64,000 nt of DNA from the NCBI RefSeq assembly GCF_009697385.1, contig NZ_VUNL01000011.1, positions 36,522-100,521 of the forward strand, read 5' to 3'. A model generated the notes under the pieces. That model saw nothing but the letters and a program-made list of their open reading frames with translations, had not been told where the DNA came from and did not search any database. The position numbers and the translations under genes are program-made. The stretch is from Wylensekiella montiformis. Lineage in GTDB: Bacteria > Bacillota > Negativicutes > Selenomonadales > Selenomonadaceae. Each line of letters starts with the position of its first letter. Position 1 is the first letter of the stretch. Below are positions 1-7,663 of this stretch, in pieces.

Positions 1-750
1 AGATACAGCTACTGCTACCACAACATCCGGGCGCAAGCCGCGATACATGCAGTCTGCAACTTGCTGGATGTGATGGCAGCCTGTACCGGCAATCTTGATC
101 TCCGGCAGGCACTTATGATCCGGAGTCCACTGCAGGATCCACGGTTTAGTCAAGTCGTGCAGCAGCACCGCTTCTGTCAGCAATTCCCGATTCATGGAAT
201 ATCCAAAGAACTGCTCGTAGTTCTCGATTAGGCTCAACCCTGTTTGGAGATCCGTTGCGACATGCGTGATCAGGCCGCATGGATAAGCGTGATGACCGCC
301 CCAACCTGCACCGGCGGCGTCCCAGAAATTCAACTTATTCTTGACTTCGGGGAAAATCTGATCGATTGTGTTCTCTTCTTTGATATATCCCGCTGCCAGC
401 AGTGCCTTGCGGCAGGCTTCCTTGCTCGCCTTATCCGGGTATTTCTTCAAGATCAGCGGCTTTGGAGATTTCAAGCCCTCTAAAACAACCTTCTTGACCG
501 TCTGATCCTGAAGACCATTCGCTCTGTCCATGAGCCAGTTATAGCCATATTCGCGCAGCGGCGAGCGCTCAGCCATCTCAGTCGGTGACAGTTTCTCCAT
601 CTCCGAGAATTTAATAGCCGTCGTCTCAATATTGCGCGGTGTGGCAGCGCTCCGCTTGGGCAAGATGGAAGCAGCTGCAAATACAGCAGCTGCGCCTGCA
701 GCCGTTTTCAGGAAATCCCTGCGATCGATTGATTTGTCCCAGATTGCCAT
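1..750 (-). CDS. Tat-exported HD-domain protein (3' end outside window)
   Basis: The frame is open from an ATG at 750 to the window edge, giving the first 250 residues. The start has a strong ribosome site (AAGGAGG, 6 bases before ATG). The N-terminus has a twin-arginine signal, DRRDFLK at residues 9-15, followed by an Ala-rich hydrophobic stretch to about residue 29, so export of a folded, probably metal-loaded protein is predicted. The body has HD-domain spacing: His163, the His198-Asp199 pair in LLHDLTKPW, and His226/His227. HD proteins are usually metal-dependent phosphohydrolases; the substrate is unknown. It is the last visible gene of a same-strand cluster after two phytases, 96 bases from the nearer, which suggests a role in handling phosphorylated products in the periplasm. 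That role is inference. Confidence 0.82.
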   Translation of the reverse strand, partial: MAIWDKSIDRRDFLKTAAGAAAVFAAASILPKRSAATPRNIETTAIKFSEMEKLSPTEMAERSPLREYGYNWLMDRANGLQDQTVKKVVLEGLKSPKPLILKKYPDKASKEACRKALLAAGYIKEENTIDQIFPEVKNKLNFWDAAGAGWGGHHAYPCGLITHVATDLQTGLSLIENYEQFFGYSMNRELLTEAVLLHDLTKPWILQWTPDHKCLPEIKIAGTGCHHIQQVADCMYRGLRPDVVVAVAVS

Positions 751-846
751 AATAAACCTCCTTCTATTGTGCGATACACAGCAAACAGGCCTAAAAGGCC
801 TGTCCGCTGAATCAAAGTTGTTTGTTGAGAATACGCTTCATCAGCA

Positions 847-2769
847 TCAGATATCCTGATGTGCGGCGAGCCACTGACTCCAGCTCGTCTTGAATCCATC
901 GGCATGATTCTCCTGGACGTACTGATAGAACTTCTCTACCATATGTGCCTTCTGGTGATAGTAGTCAGCCTTCCACTGATCCGGCTTCGGTTTTGCAATT
1001 TCATAAGCAACGTAGTTGCCGCCGAGCAGGTACTGACGCGAGAGGATATCGCCAAGCGAGACATCCGGGTTCTTCATCATATCGTACATAGCCATGTAAG
1101 CCGTCGTGCGGCCTGCACCAGCCTGGCAGTGGAAATGCAGCCAAGCATTTGCCGGCATCGTACGCGTGAAGTTGATGAACTCATCGATATTGGCAGCCGA
1201 CGGCCAGATGTGATCCGTTGCCGCAATGCGATAATAATGGAGACCATTTTTCTCGACCAACTGCTGCTCCGTCATGACGGATTCAATCTTGACCGGTTTT
1301 GGGTCAATTGGCATCTTGTCCTTGTCAAGCTCTGCTACGATAAGGCTCTTGCCTCTTGCTGCGTTCAGGCGGCTGTTCTCATCCTTGAGTACCTCGGCCT
1401 TGTTCTTGCCGAGGTTCCCCCAATCGCGCAGGCCATACCAGCTGACTGCACTGCCGTTAAAGACACCGTGCGTCTCCTGACGGAGGTCCATGATGTAGAT
1501 GGGGCCTTTCGCCTGCTGTTTGAGAATCGGCAGCATTGCCTGAAGCTCACCATTGGAGAATTCCGCACTGCCGGACATGTAGAGCGTATCGAGTCCCTTG
1601 CGCGTCGGCGTCGGATTAAAGCCTTTACCTGTCTTCTTGACATTGACATCCGTCTTGAAGGCCGAATTCATCGTGCGGAAGTTGCGCGGCAGCTGATTGC
1701 GGTTCTTCGTGTCCATGCGCCAGATGTAACCGCTGTAGTCCGGTTCCCACGAATTGACCTTGTTCTTCTTGGCCCAGACACTATACGGCGTCTTGAGGTC
1801 AGGATTCTCTTTTACATAATCATAGAAATGCTGGACGAACTGGTAGCGTTCGATATACGCCTTGCGGCCGTAATTTTTCTTCTTATCTGGAATCTCGCTG
1901 AGATCGACAATGCCGATGAGCTTCTGACGCTGGATGATGTCGTCAAAGCTGACATACTTTGCGTTCTTGAGAATATCATGCATGACCATGAAGATAGTCG
2001 TGCGCCCCATGCCGGCATAGCAGTGATAATGCAGCCATGCATCCTTTGGCAGGGACTTGTAGAACTCCAGGAACTTGTCGACATCGGGATCATCCGGGCG
2101 GAAGTGATCCTGCAGCGTCAGGCGGAAGTAATTAGCACCATGCTGCTTGACCATCTGTTCCTCGGTGCGGACTTTGTTATAGTTGACATAAATCGGGGAA
2201 AGGAGCACGTTCTTTTGATCGTCAAAGCGATAAATCGATTTGACCGTGCTGTCCTTGAACGAAGCAAGCTGCTCTTTTTCCAGCGGGATGATGATATCTT
2301 CTGTACGTCCATCATTTCCCCAATCGTGGTTAGCGAACCAGCTGACAGCCGTGCCATTGAGGTAGCCATGCGATTCTCCGCGCAGATCCACATCGTAGAA
2401 CTGCGATGGTTTTACCGGCACTTTCTTGAGGATTGCTTCCAGCTCTTTCTCGGAAAAGCAACTGGAAGCCGATACGTTCATCGTGTCCATGCCTTTACGG
2501 GTCGGCATGATGCCGGTCTTCGTCACACCGACGTACTTGTCGCTGCCCATGCGGAAGTTGCGCGGCAGCTGATTGACGTCAGCGCGGTCGATCTTCAGTG
2601 CAAGCTTCGGCGGGTTCTTAACGACAACCGGAGCCTGTGCCGCAGCGGAGACCTCCTGAGCGACGGCAGCTGGAGCCTGAGCAGCCCATGACGTTCCCGG
2701 CAGCTGTGCACTGCCGAGCATGACGGCAACGGCAACAGAGAGCAATGTCTTTTTCTTGAAACTTATCAT
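847..2769 (-). CDS. phyA: tandem-domain PTP-like phytase (myo-inositol polyphosphate phosphatase)
   Basis: The 640-residue protein has a Sec signal peptide (about residues 1-30, ending near SWAA) and two homologous cysteine-phosphatase domains, roughly 55-335 and 350-635. Each has the HCxxGxxRTT P-loop: Cys250 and Arg256 in the first (HCYAGMGRTT), Cys548 and Arg554 in the second (HCQAGAGRTT). Each also has a likely general acid, Asp221 in LQDHFRP and Asp519 in ATDHIWP. Enzymes of this family remove phosphates from phytate stepwise in the periplasm; a tandem-repeat form is known from Mitsuokella multacida. Both active sites look intact. The ATG at 2769 follows AGGAG by about 10 bases. It lies 90 bases after a single-domain phytase gene. 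Assignment to the family is firm; which inositol phosphates each domain prefers cannot be read from sequence. Confidence 0.95.
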   Translation of the reverse strand: MISFKKKTLLSVAVAVMLGSAQLPGTSWAAQAPAAVAQEVSAAAQAPVVVKNPPKLALKIDRADVNQLPRNFRMGSDKYVGVTKTGIMPTRKGMDTMNVSASSCFSEKELEAILKKVPVKPSQFYDVDLRGESHGYLNGTAVSWFANHDWGNDGRTEDIIIPLEKEQLASFKDSTVKSIYRFDDQKNVLLSPIYVNYNKVRTEEQMVKQHGANYFRLTLQDHFRPDDPDVDKFLEFYKSLPKDAWLHYHCYAGMGRTTIFMVMHDILKNAKYVSFDDIIQRQKLIGIVDLSEIPDKKKNYGRKAYIERYQFVQHFYDYVKENPDLKTPYSVWAKKNKVNSWEPDYSGYIWRMDTKNRNQLPRNFRTMNSAFKTDVNVKKTGKGFNPTPTRKGLDTLYMSGSAEFSNGELQAMLPILKQQAKGPIYIMDLRQETHGVFNGSAVSWYGLRDWGNLGKNKAEVLKDENSRLNAARGKSLIVAELDKDKMPIDPKPVKIESVMTEQQLVEKNGLHYYRIAATDHIWPSAANIDEFINFTRTMPANAWLHFHCQAGAGRTTAYMAMYDMMKNPDVSLGDILSRQYLLGGNYVAYEIAKPKPDQWKADYYHQKAHMVEKFYQYVQENHADGFKTSWSQWLAAHQDI

Positions 2770-2859
2770 GAAATCTTCACTCCTCTTTCAAAGCGAGTAT
2801 CATTGAACCTACGCTTCATCATATAACATATAACAAGTCAAATTTTACCGCATCCCTGA

Positions 2860-3810
2860 TCAAAATTCCAATCCATTTTCCTTTGTCCACTGCGTGTACG
2901 ATTTCTTGAGCTGTGGGTTAGCCTTGACGTATTCATAAAAGTGACGCGTGAACAGCGCGCGCTTCGGATAATTCTCTTTCTTATAGACATCCTTCGTCGT
3001 CTCTGCCGACTTGCGGACATCCTGACCACCGAGCAACACTTCGCGCGTCATGATGTCGTCGTAAGAAAGCTTATCGGCATTCTTGATCATATCCATGAGC
3101 GAGAGGAAGATTGTCGTGCGGCCTACGCCAGCCTCGCAGTGAACGTGAATCCAGGCGTTTTTCGGCAGCTTCTTGTAGATGGCCAGGAATTCATCGACAT
3201 TGGCTGGAGTCGGTGCCGAATAGTCCATGACCGGCACGCGGTAATACTTGACTCCCATCGATTTGACAAACTGCTCTTCCGTCTGCACCGAATTGACGTG
3301 CTCTGCCTTCTGTGAAGCGATGTCCTTATGTTTGTCTAACACGGCCACATCCACATCCTGATTCATCCGGAGCGTTTCGAGCATGCTCTTCTCACGGCGG
3401 TCAATCTCTTTTGCCGACTGACCTTTATTGAACGTTTTGTAGCGCGAATACCAGCTGATGCCATCGTCATTGATATAACCATGCGATTCATTGCGCAAGT
3501 CAATGACAACAAGATCTTTGGCCGGTACATGCTTCAGTAGCTCCTTGAATTCGTTCTTAGAGAAGAAGCTGCTGCCGGACTGGCGCAGATGATCCAGACC
3601 TTCGCGTGATGGATAAATCCCGTCCTTTGCCGCCTTGTACGGACTCTGCGCCGTACGGAAATTCTCCGGCATCTCTGAGACAGCGGCGGGGCGATCGTAT
3701 TTGAGAATCTGCACGCCCGGTACTGGCTCTGCGGCAAATGCCGCAGCCGTCGACAACATCGCCGCAACAGTAAGGGCTGCAATTCTTTTGCTGATTTCTG
3801 AATAATTCAT
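2860..3810 (-). CDS. single-domain PTP-like phytase
   Basis: This 316-residue secreted protein has a signal peptide (about residues 1-26, cut near AAAFA) and one cysteine-phytase domain with the classic P-loop HCEAGVGRTT, nucleophile Cys225 and Arg231. The general-acid loop reads MDYSAP (Asp196), where most relatives have Asp-His. I start at 3810 because AAGGAGG sits 11 bases upstream and the signal peptide then begins directly; an in-frame ATG at 3831 would add seven residues and place the ribosome site inside the gene. It is 42 bases after the porin gene and 90 before the tandem phytase, so the three are probably co-transcribed. It should dephosphorylate phytate or lower inositol phosphates in the periplasm. 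Confidence 0.93.
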   Translation of the reverse strand: MNYSEISKRIAALTVAAMLSTAAAFAAEPVPGVQILKYDRPAAVSEMPENFRTAQSPYKAAKDGIYPSREGLDHLRQSGSSFFSKNEFKELLKHVPAKDLVVIDLRNESHGYINDDGISWYSRYKTFNKGQSAKEIDRREKSMLETLRMNQDVDVAVLDKHKDIASQKAEHVNSVQTEEQFVKSMGVKYYRVPVMDYSAPTPANVDEFLAIYKKLPKNAWIHVHCEAGVGRTTIFLSLMDMIKNADKLSYDDIMTREVLLGGQDVRKSAETTKDVYKKENYPKRALFTRHFYEYVKANPQLKKSYTQWTKENGLEF

Positions 3811-3852
3811 GATGACATCTTCCTCCTTCATGGATTTTAGTGGGTTCGTCTC

Positions 3853-5058
3853 TTAGAACTTCGTTGTGAACTTCAGATATGTGGAATAATGCGGGGATTT
3901 CTCCAACGAGTGGCCATCTTCATCCACATTGGTACCATCCGGGTTCGTATGTGCCCAGTAGCGCAGCAGCGAAAGTTTTGTATGATCGCTCGTCGCATAA
4001 TCCAGAATCAAGCCGAATCCCTTGAAACCATCTGCCGTGATGTAATCATCCCAATCCGTATAGCCGTCGTCCATAAAGAGGTTTTGATCCACGTTGAGAT
4101 ACTGTCCGATGATGTCCCAAGTACCCTTCTTCTTGGCCTTGCCATAGTTCAAGCTAATCACATAGCCCTGCGTGTCCTTATGGGCACCGAAGTAGTCATA
4201 GCCATATTCAATCTTTTTGTCCATTTTAGGTTTGTCCTTATTAGTATTCCGTACATATTCAGCCGTAATGCCGAACTCACCTACAATCGGCGTCGAGCCA
4301 TAGATGCCGAAGTAACGCTCTGGCTGCTGCGCGCCGACATACAGACCGGCATATGCATCCTTCGAGAAATCATGCTGATACTGTGCGAATTTCAGCAAGC
4401 GCGTGCGAACAGGTGGATTTTTATCACTTGTATCATTGACCAGATAATCCTGCGAATCGCGGCCATAGCCAGTATACAGCGTGTCATGCGGCGTCATCTG
4501 ATAGCTGGCTGTGAACTGGTTCACGCTTGATTTGGAAAGCCACAATCCTTCACCAAGGGATACGCTCTGAACGCCAGCTTTCACGTAGACAGGACCAAAG
4601 GAGCGGCCGACATACGCCTGTTCCAGTTTGATTTTATTTTTTTCCGAAGAGTATTTGCCATTATTAGGCTCCGACGAAGTCGATTTGAACTTGAGTCCAA
4701 GGCCGACATCATACGTCTTGTCCACCACTGTCGTCGCCAAGATCTTTGCCTCTGCCTTGACTTTTCCGGTTTTTTTCTCATCATACATGTAGCCGGATTT
4801 CGTGGAACCGGACCACTTGAGCGTCGGCGCCTCTTTCTTGGCCTTCTTCTCGCTCTTGGCTGCCTCCTGCTTCTCCTTAGCGGCAGCCAGGCTGTTCTCC
4901 AGATCGGTTAAGCGTGCCGTCAGGTCGTTGATCTCAGCCTGCAGTGCTGCGACATCCGGTTCCGAAGCAGCAGCTTCCGAATGACCGCCGCCAAAGCATG
5001 CCTGCAACAGTATCGAAGCGGTAAGCCCCCCAATTACTGCTTTTTTATTATTCTTCAT
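3853..5058 (-). CDS. putative outer-membrane porin with N-terminal coiled coil
   Basis: The product is 401 residues. After a short signal (KNNKK, then a hydrophobic stretch ending LLQAC) comes an alpha-helical coiled coil rich in Leu, Glu and Lys (about 33-75). The rest has the alternating aromatic pattern of a beta-barrel and ends in YLKFTTKF with terminal Phe, as outer-membrane proteins do. The LQAC sequence could be a lipobox, though Gln at -2 is atypical, so it may be an ordinary Sec signal. ATG at 5058 is preferred over an in-frame TTG at 5064 because AGGGGG lies 8 bases upstream. It heads the phytase cluster, so uptake of phytate or of released phosphate and inositol is a reasonable guess. 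It lacks the SLH domain of the common OmpM porins of this class. Confidence 0.8.
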   Translation of the reverse strand: MKNNKKAVIGGLTASILLQACFGGGHSEAAASEPDVAALQAEINDLTARLTDLENSLAAAKEKQEAAKSEKKAKKEAPTLKWSGSTKSGYMYDEKKTGKVKAEAKILATTVVDKTYDVGLGLKFKSTSSEPNNGKYSSEKNKIKLEQAYVGRSFGPVYVKAGVQSVSLGEGLWLSKSSVNQFTASYQMTPHDTLYTGYGRDSQDYLVNDTSDKNPPVRTRLLKFAQYQHDFSKDAYAGLYVGAQQPERYFGIYGSTPIVGEFGITAEYVRNTNKDKPKMDKKIEYGYDYFGAHKDTQGYVISLNYGKAKKKGTWDIIGQYLNVDQNLFMDDGYTDWDDYITADGFKGFGLILDYATSDHTKLSLLRYWAHTNPDGTNVDEDGHSLEKSPHYSTYLKFTTKF

Positions 5059-5247
5059 CTTCAAATCCCCCTATGACTTATCTTCAAAAATAATCAAAAC
5101 AGATCAGCGCGCTGTTATGGTTTCCCTGATTCTTATTGTAGCAAATAGTTCGTACCAAAATTCTCTTATATTTTGCTGATATTTTTGAAAAATATACATA
5201 TTCTTGCGTTTATTTATATTATAGTGAATATTCTAAATATTATCGAT

Positions 5248-5293
5248 AAAAAACAGCGGTGCAAAGGCAATCATGCCTTGCACCGCTGTTTTC
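5248..5293 (-). terminator. intrinsic terminator after the ldc unit
   Basis: An inverted repeat of about 19 bp (AACAGCGGTGCA on one side, TGCACCGCTGTT on the other, one bulged A) is flanked by A- and T-runs. It lies just past the stop of the 64-residue gene read leftwards. The flanks could also serve the other strand. Confidence 0.85.
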
Positions 5294-5300
5294 ATATCGA

Positions 5301-5495
5301 TCAATCGGAGAATTCCTGCTCCTCTCTCAACGCCTGAATCCCCTGCTGGAACTCTTCCATGCTCAAAGAGAAATACGGAAGTTTTCGAAGGATTTCATAA
5401 ACCTCCTGCTGGGATTTCGCCCGGTCCAGACTCCCCCCTGTTGATTCTTCCGTCAACGCGTGGAGCAACATATGCTTGATTTCTTCGATGTCCAT
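5301..5495 (-). CDS. 64-residue acidic protein of unknown function, downstream of ldc
   Basis: I do not recognise this protein. It is short, acidic and probably helical, with a central LPYFSLSMEEF segment that looks faintly like the end of a Nif11-type leader fold, although the resemblance is too weak to name it. ATG at 5495 has AGAAGG 8 bases upstream. It begins 26 bases after the ldc stop and is followed directly by the terminator, so it should be made from the ldc message. A role in polyamine synthesis or in control of Ldc is possible only by association. Confidence 0.6.
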   Translation of the reverse strand: MDIEEIKHMLLHALTEESTGGSLDRAKSQQEVYEILRKLPYFSLSMEEFQQGIQALREEQEFSD

Positions 5496-5521
5496 CTCCG
5501 ATACCTTCTCCCGTCTTTCTC

Positions 5522-6709
5522 TCAGACCGCCGCGGCTTTTTCCATCCCGCTGTCCCTCGATGGCTTCTGGCGTTCGGCATATTCCGGCTGATCTTCAAAG
5601 ATGATCGTCGGCGCCAGATAAAATCCATTAAAACGGGTCGCACTCACACTGGTGTAAGCTCCCATATCCGTAACGAGGACCTTATCGCCCGTCTTTAACA
5701 CCGGTGCCGGGAAATCGCGGTAAAGCACATCAATCCCGTCACAACTCGGCCCCCCGAAGGTAGACGGCCGCACCGGTCCGTTTCCAAAACAATGCAGTGG
5801 ATACGTCCAGTGGTCGTACATAATACCGGAAAAACATCCATAGATGCCCTCGTCCAGAATATACCATGGCTTGCCGCCGCGGTCCTTTGTCCCGATGACC
5901 GAGGCAACCAGATTTACCGCCGTACCGACCATATAACGGCCGGGCTCCGTCCAGACCAATGTATCCGGGAACAGCCGGTCAATCTGATGATCAATGGCCT
6001 CCATCATGGCAGCCAAATCCACTGGCAATCCCTCCGCGTCGGGAACGGGAAAGCCGCCGCCAATATCCAGATCGGTCAGATGCAGCCCGCGCTCCGATGC
6101 TTCATCAAAAAGCTTACGTGCGAGCAGCAGCGCTTCCTCATACGCCGCTGTCGACAAAGACTGACTTCCTACATGGAAACAGATCCCGGCAGCATGAAGT
6201 CCGGCCTCTTCTGCCTGTTCCAACAAATCCAATGCCGATCCGGCCGGCGCGCCAAACTTCGTATTCAGATCGATCAGCGCTTTATTGTTGCGCACCTGAA
6301 TACGAACCAAAACGTCCGCGCCCGGCACAGCCTCAGCCATTTTCGGTATCTCGGTCTCATCGTCAAAGGTCATCCGCCGCACACCATAAACGGCAGCGGC
6401 TCGAAGCCCGCGTGAATCCTTGACCGGATTCGCATAAATCATCTGACTGCCTTCAATGCCGAGACTGGCCAGCAACTCCATTTCACCGGCAGACGCCACA
6501 TCAAAATGCGATCCCAGCGCAGCAAGACGCTTGAGAATATCCGGTGTCGGATTGGCCTTCATGGCGTAAAAAACGCCTGCCCGGGGCAAATGCCTGCGCA
6601 TAAACCGGTAATTTTCCTCCACCTTATCCAGTGAAGCCACCAGAAACGGCGTAGGGATTCGGTCTGCCATCCTATCCATGTCTTTTTTTGTCAGTCTGAA
6701 GCTTTTCAT
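5522..6709 (-). CDS. ldc: lysine/ornithine decarboxylase (fold-type III PLP enzyme)
   Basis: This 395-residue enzyme decarboxylates lysine to cadaverine and ornithine to putrescine. Visible catalytic features are PLP-binding Lys51 (YAMKANP), His179, the GGGFP phosphate loop at 217-221, EPGRY at 255-259 and Cys323. The residues recalled as setting dual lysine/ornithine use in Selenomonas ruminantium (Ala44, Gly45, Val46, Pro54, Ser322) are all present at the same positions. In that organism cadaverine is linked to peptidoglycan and supports the envelope. I start at 6709 (MKSFRL), which matches that family's start; an ATG at 6709+12 is possible but has a weaker ribosome site. It is divergent from the phosphoribosyltransferase gene. 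Confidence 0.96.
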   Translation of the reverse strand: MKSFRLTKKDMDRMADRIPTPFLVASLDKVEENYRFMRRHLPRAGVFYAMKANPTPDILKRLAALGSHFDVASAGEMELLASLGIEGSQMIYANPVKDSRGLRAAAVYGVRRMTFDDETEIPKMAEAVPGADVLVRIQVRNNKALIDLNTKFGAPAGSALDLLEQAEEAGLHAAGICFHVGSQSLSTAAYEEALLLARKLFDEASERGLHLTDLDIGGGFPVPDAEGLPVDLAAMMEAIDHQIDRLFPDTLVWTEPGRYMVGTAVNLVASVIGTKDRGGKPWYILDEGIYGCFSGIMYDHWTYPLHCFGNGPVRPSTFGGPSCDGIDVLYRDFPAPVLKTGDKVLVTDMGAYTSVSATRFNGFYLAPTIIFEDQPEYAERQKPSRDSGMEKAAAV

Positions 6710-6787
6710 AACACAACCCATTCCATAATAAATTTAAGATTCAGCCGGCCTGTTCAGGCCACAGCGTCAAAGGAATCTTATACGAGT

Positions 6788-6816
6788 ATTGTAGTACAAA
6801 TGTCCGCGTTAAACAA
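6788..6816 (-). promoter_or_regulatory. ldc promoter
   Basis: Read leftwards, TTGTTT (6811-6816) and TACAAT (6788-6793) are 17 bases apart. The leader then contains a perfect 14-base palindrome, GGCCTGTTCAGGCC at 6747-6760, that could be an operator or a small hairpin. Confidence 0.7.
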
Positions 6817-6836
6817 TATCTTTTTCTGTCTTTTCC

Positions 6837-6881
6837 GCAAATTGTTCGAAATTTGCACCATGGTCCGAAAGAGAGTATAAT
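6837..6881 (+). promoter_or_regulatory. phosphoribosyltransferase promoter with overlapping palindrome
   Basis: TTGCAC (6853-6858) and TATAAT (6876-6881) have a 17-base spacer, an excellent housekeeping promoter. A 7-base inverted repeat, GCAAATT at 6837-6843 and AATTTGC at 6850-6856, covers the -35 box. The bottom strand of 6841-6853 reads AATTTCGAACAAT, which matches 12 of 13 positions of the Firmicute PurBox as I recall it (AWWWCCGAACWWT); a second CCGAA core lies at about 6864-6868. PurR control is therefore plausible but unproven. Confidence 0.65.
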
Positions 6882-6910
6882 AATTTCGTATTCTATAAGA
6901 GAGGTGTATC

Positions 6911-7465
6911 ATGGCTGATCGATTTTATAAACTGCATGTAGCAGGCTGCACACGCTCCCTGCCCATCCTGAATGTCACGGACAGTCTGGCTATCGCCGGT
7001 TTCATTATGCTTGGCGATCCGGATCTCACGCTGGCCTGCGCCAAGGCTCTGGCAAAAAAAGTCCCGGCAAACACGGACATCATTCTGACGGCTGAAACAA
7101 AAGGCATACCTCTGGCAGCTGACCTGGCCCGCGAGCTTGGCATGGAACGCTATGTTGTCGCCCGAAAATCCGTCAAGGCCTATATGGAAAACGCCATCTG
7201 GGTCGAAGATATTTCCATCACAACAAAAGGCGTCCAGAATCTCTGTCTCGACGGCGTTGATGTAGACCGGATCAAAGGGAAAAATGTTCTGCTGCTTGAC
7301 GATGTCATCAGCACCGGCGGCTCTATGAAGGCACTGGCTGAACTGACTGAAAAAGCCGGCGGAACAGTCATCGGCGAAGCCTGTGTGCTCGCGGAAGGCG
7401 ACGCAGCAAAGCGAAACGATATTCTCTTTCTCGAACCGCTGCCGCTATTCGAAGCCCAGAAATAA
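6911..7465 (+). CDS. adenine/purine-type phosphoribosyltransferase family protein
   Basis: The 184-residue protein is a type I phosphoribosyltransferase: the PRPP loop VLLLDDVISTGGS lies at 127-139, and an ETKGIPLAADLARELG region at 62-77 resembles adenine and xanthine phosphoribosyltransferases. Such enzymes join a purine base to PRPP to make the nucleotide. It could instead be a regulatory PRPP-binding protein, since the PurR C-terminal domain has the same fold, but no DNA-binding domain is present. ATG at 6911 has AGAGAGG upstream. The gene stands alone between its promoter and a terminator. Confidence 0.85.
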   Translation: MADRFYKLHVAGCTRSLPILNVTDSLAIAGFIMLGDPDLTLACAKALAKKVPANTDIILTAETKGIPLAADLARELGMERYVVARKSVKAYMENAIWVEDISITTKGVQNLCLDGVDVDRIKGKNVLLLDDVISTGGSMKALAELTEKAGGTVIGEACVLAEGDAAKRNDILFLEPLPLFEAQK

Positions 7466-7503
7466 CATGACCGACCCGGGTTTTGCAAACGTCGTGCCGG
7501 CCT

Positions 7504-7569
7504 AAAAAACAGACATAGAACTCCTGCTCATTTCCTCATGTGCCTGAGTTTCTATGCCTGTTTTTTTTA
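7504..7569 (+). terminator. terminator after the phosphoribosyltransferase gene
   Basis: A long imperfect hairpin (AACAGACATAGAACTC against GAGTTTCTATGCCTGTT) ends in eight T residues. Confidence 0.8.
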
Positions 7570-7603
7570 CCCCGTTTTTCGATACGGAACACACACCAAT
7601 AGC

Positions 7604-7638
7604 AAAAGGCTGCTGCAAAATTCATGCAGCAGCCTTTT
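7604..7638 (-). terminator. terminator after the small outer-membrane protein gene
   Basis: A perfect 14-bp stem, AAAAGGCTGCTGCA with TGCAGCAGCCTTTT and a 7-base loop, lies 25 bases past the stop of the leftward gene at 7664. Confidence 0.85.
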
Positions 7639-7663
7639 GAACATCACTTCGATTCGATCCGAT

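Noticed and set aside
859..2691. Long plus-strand open frame of 610 codons
   Set aside because: It lies wholly opposite the tandem phytase gene, has no ribosome site or domain, and is explained by the codon use of the real gene.
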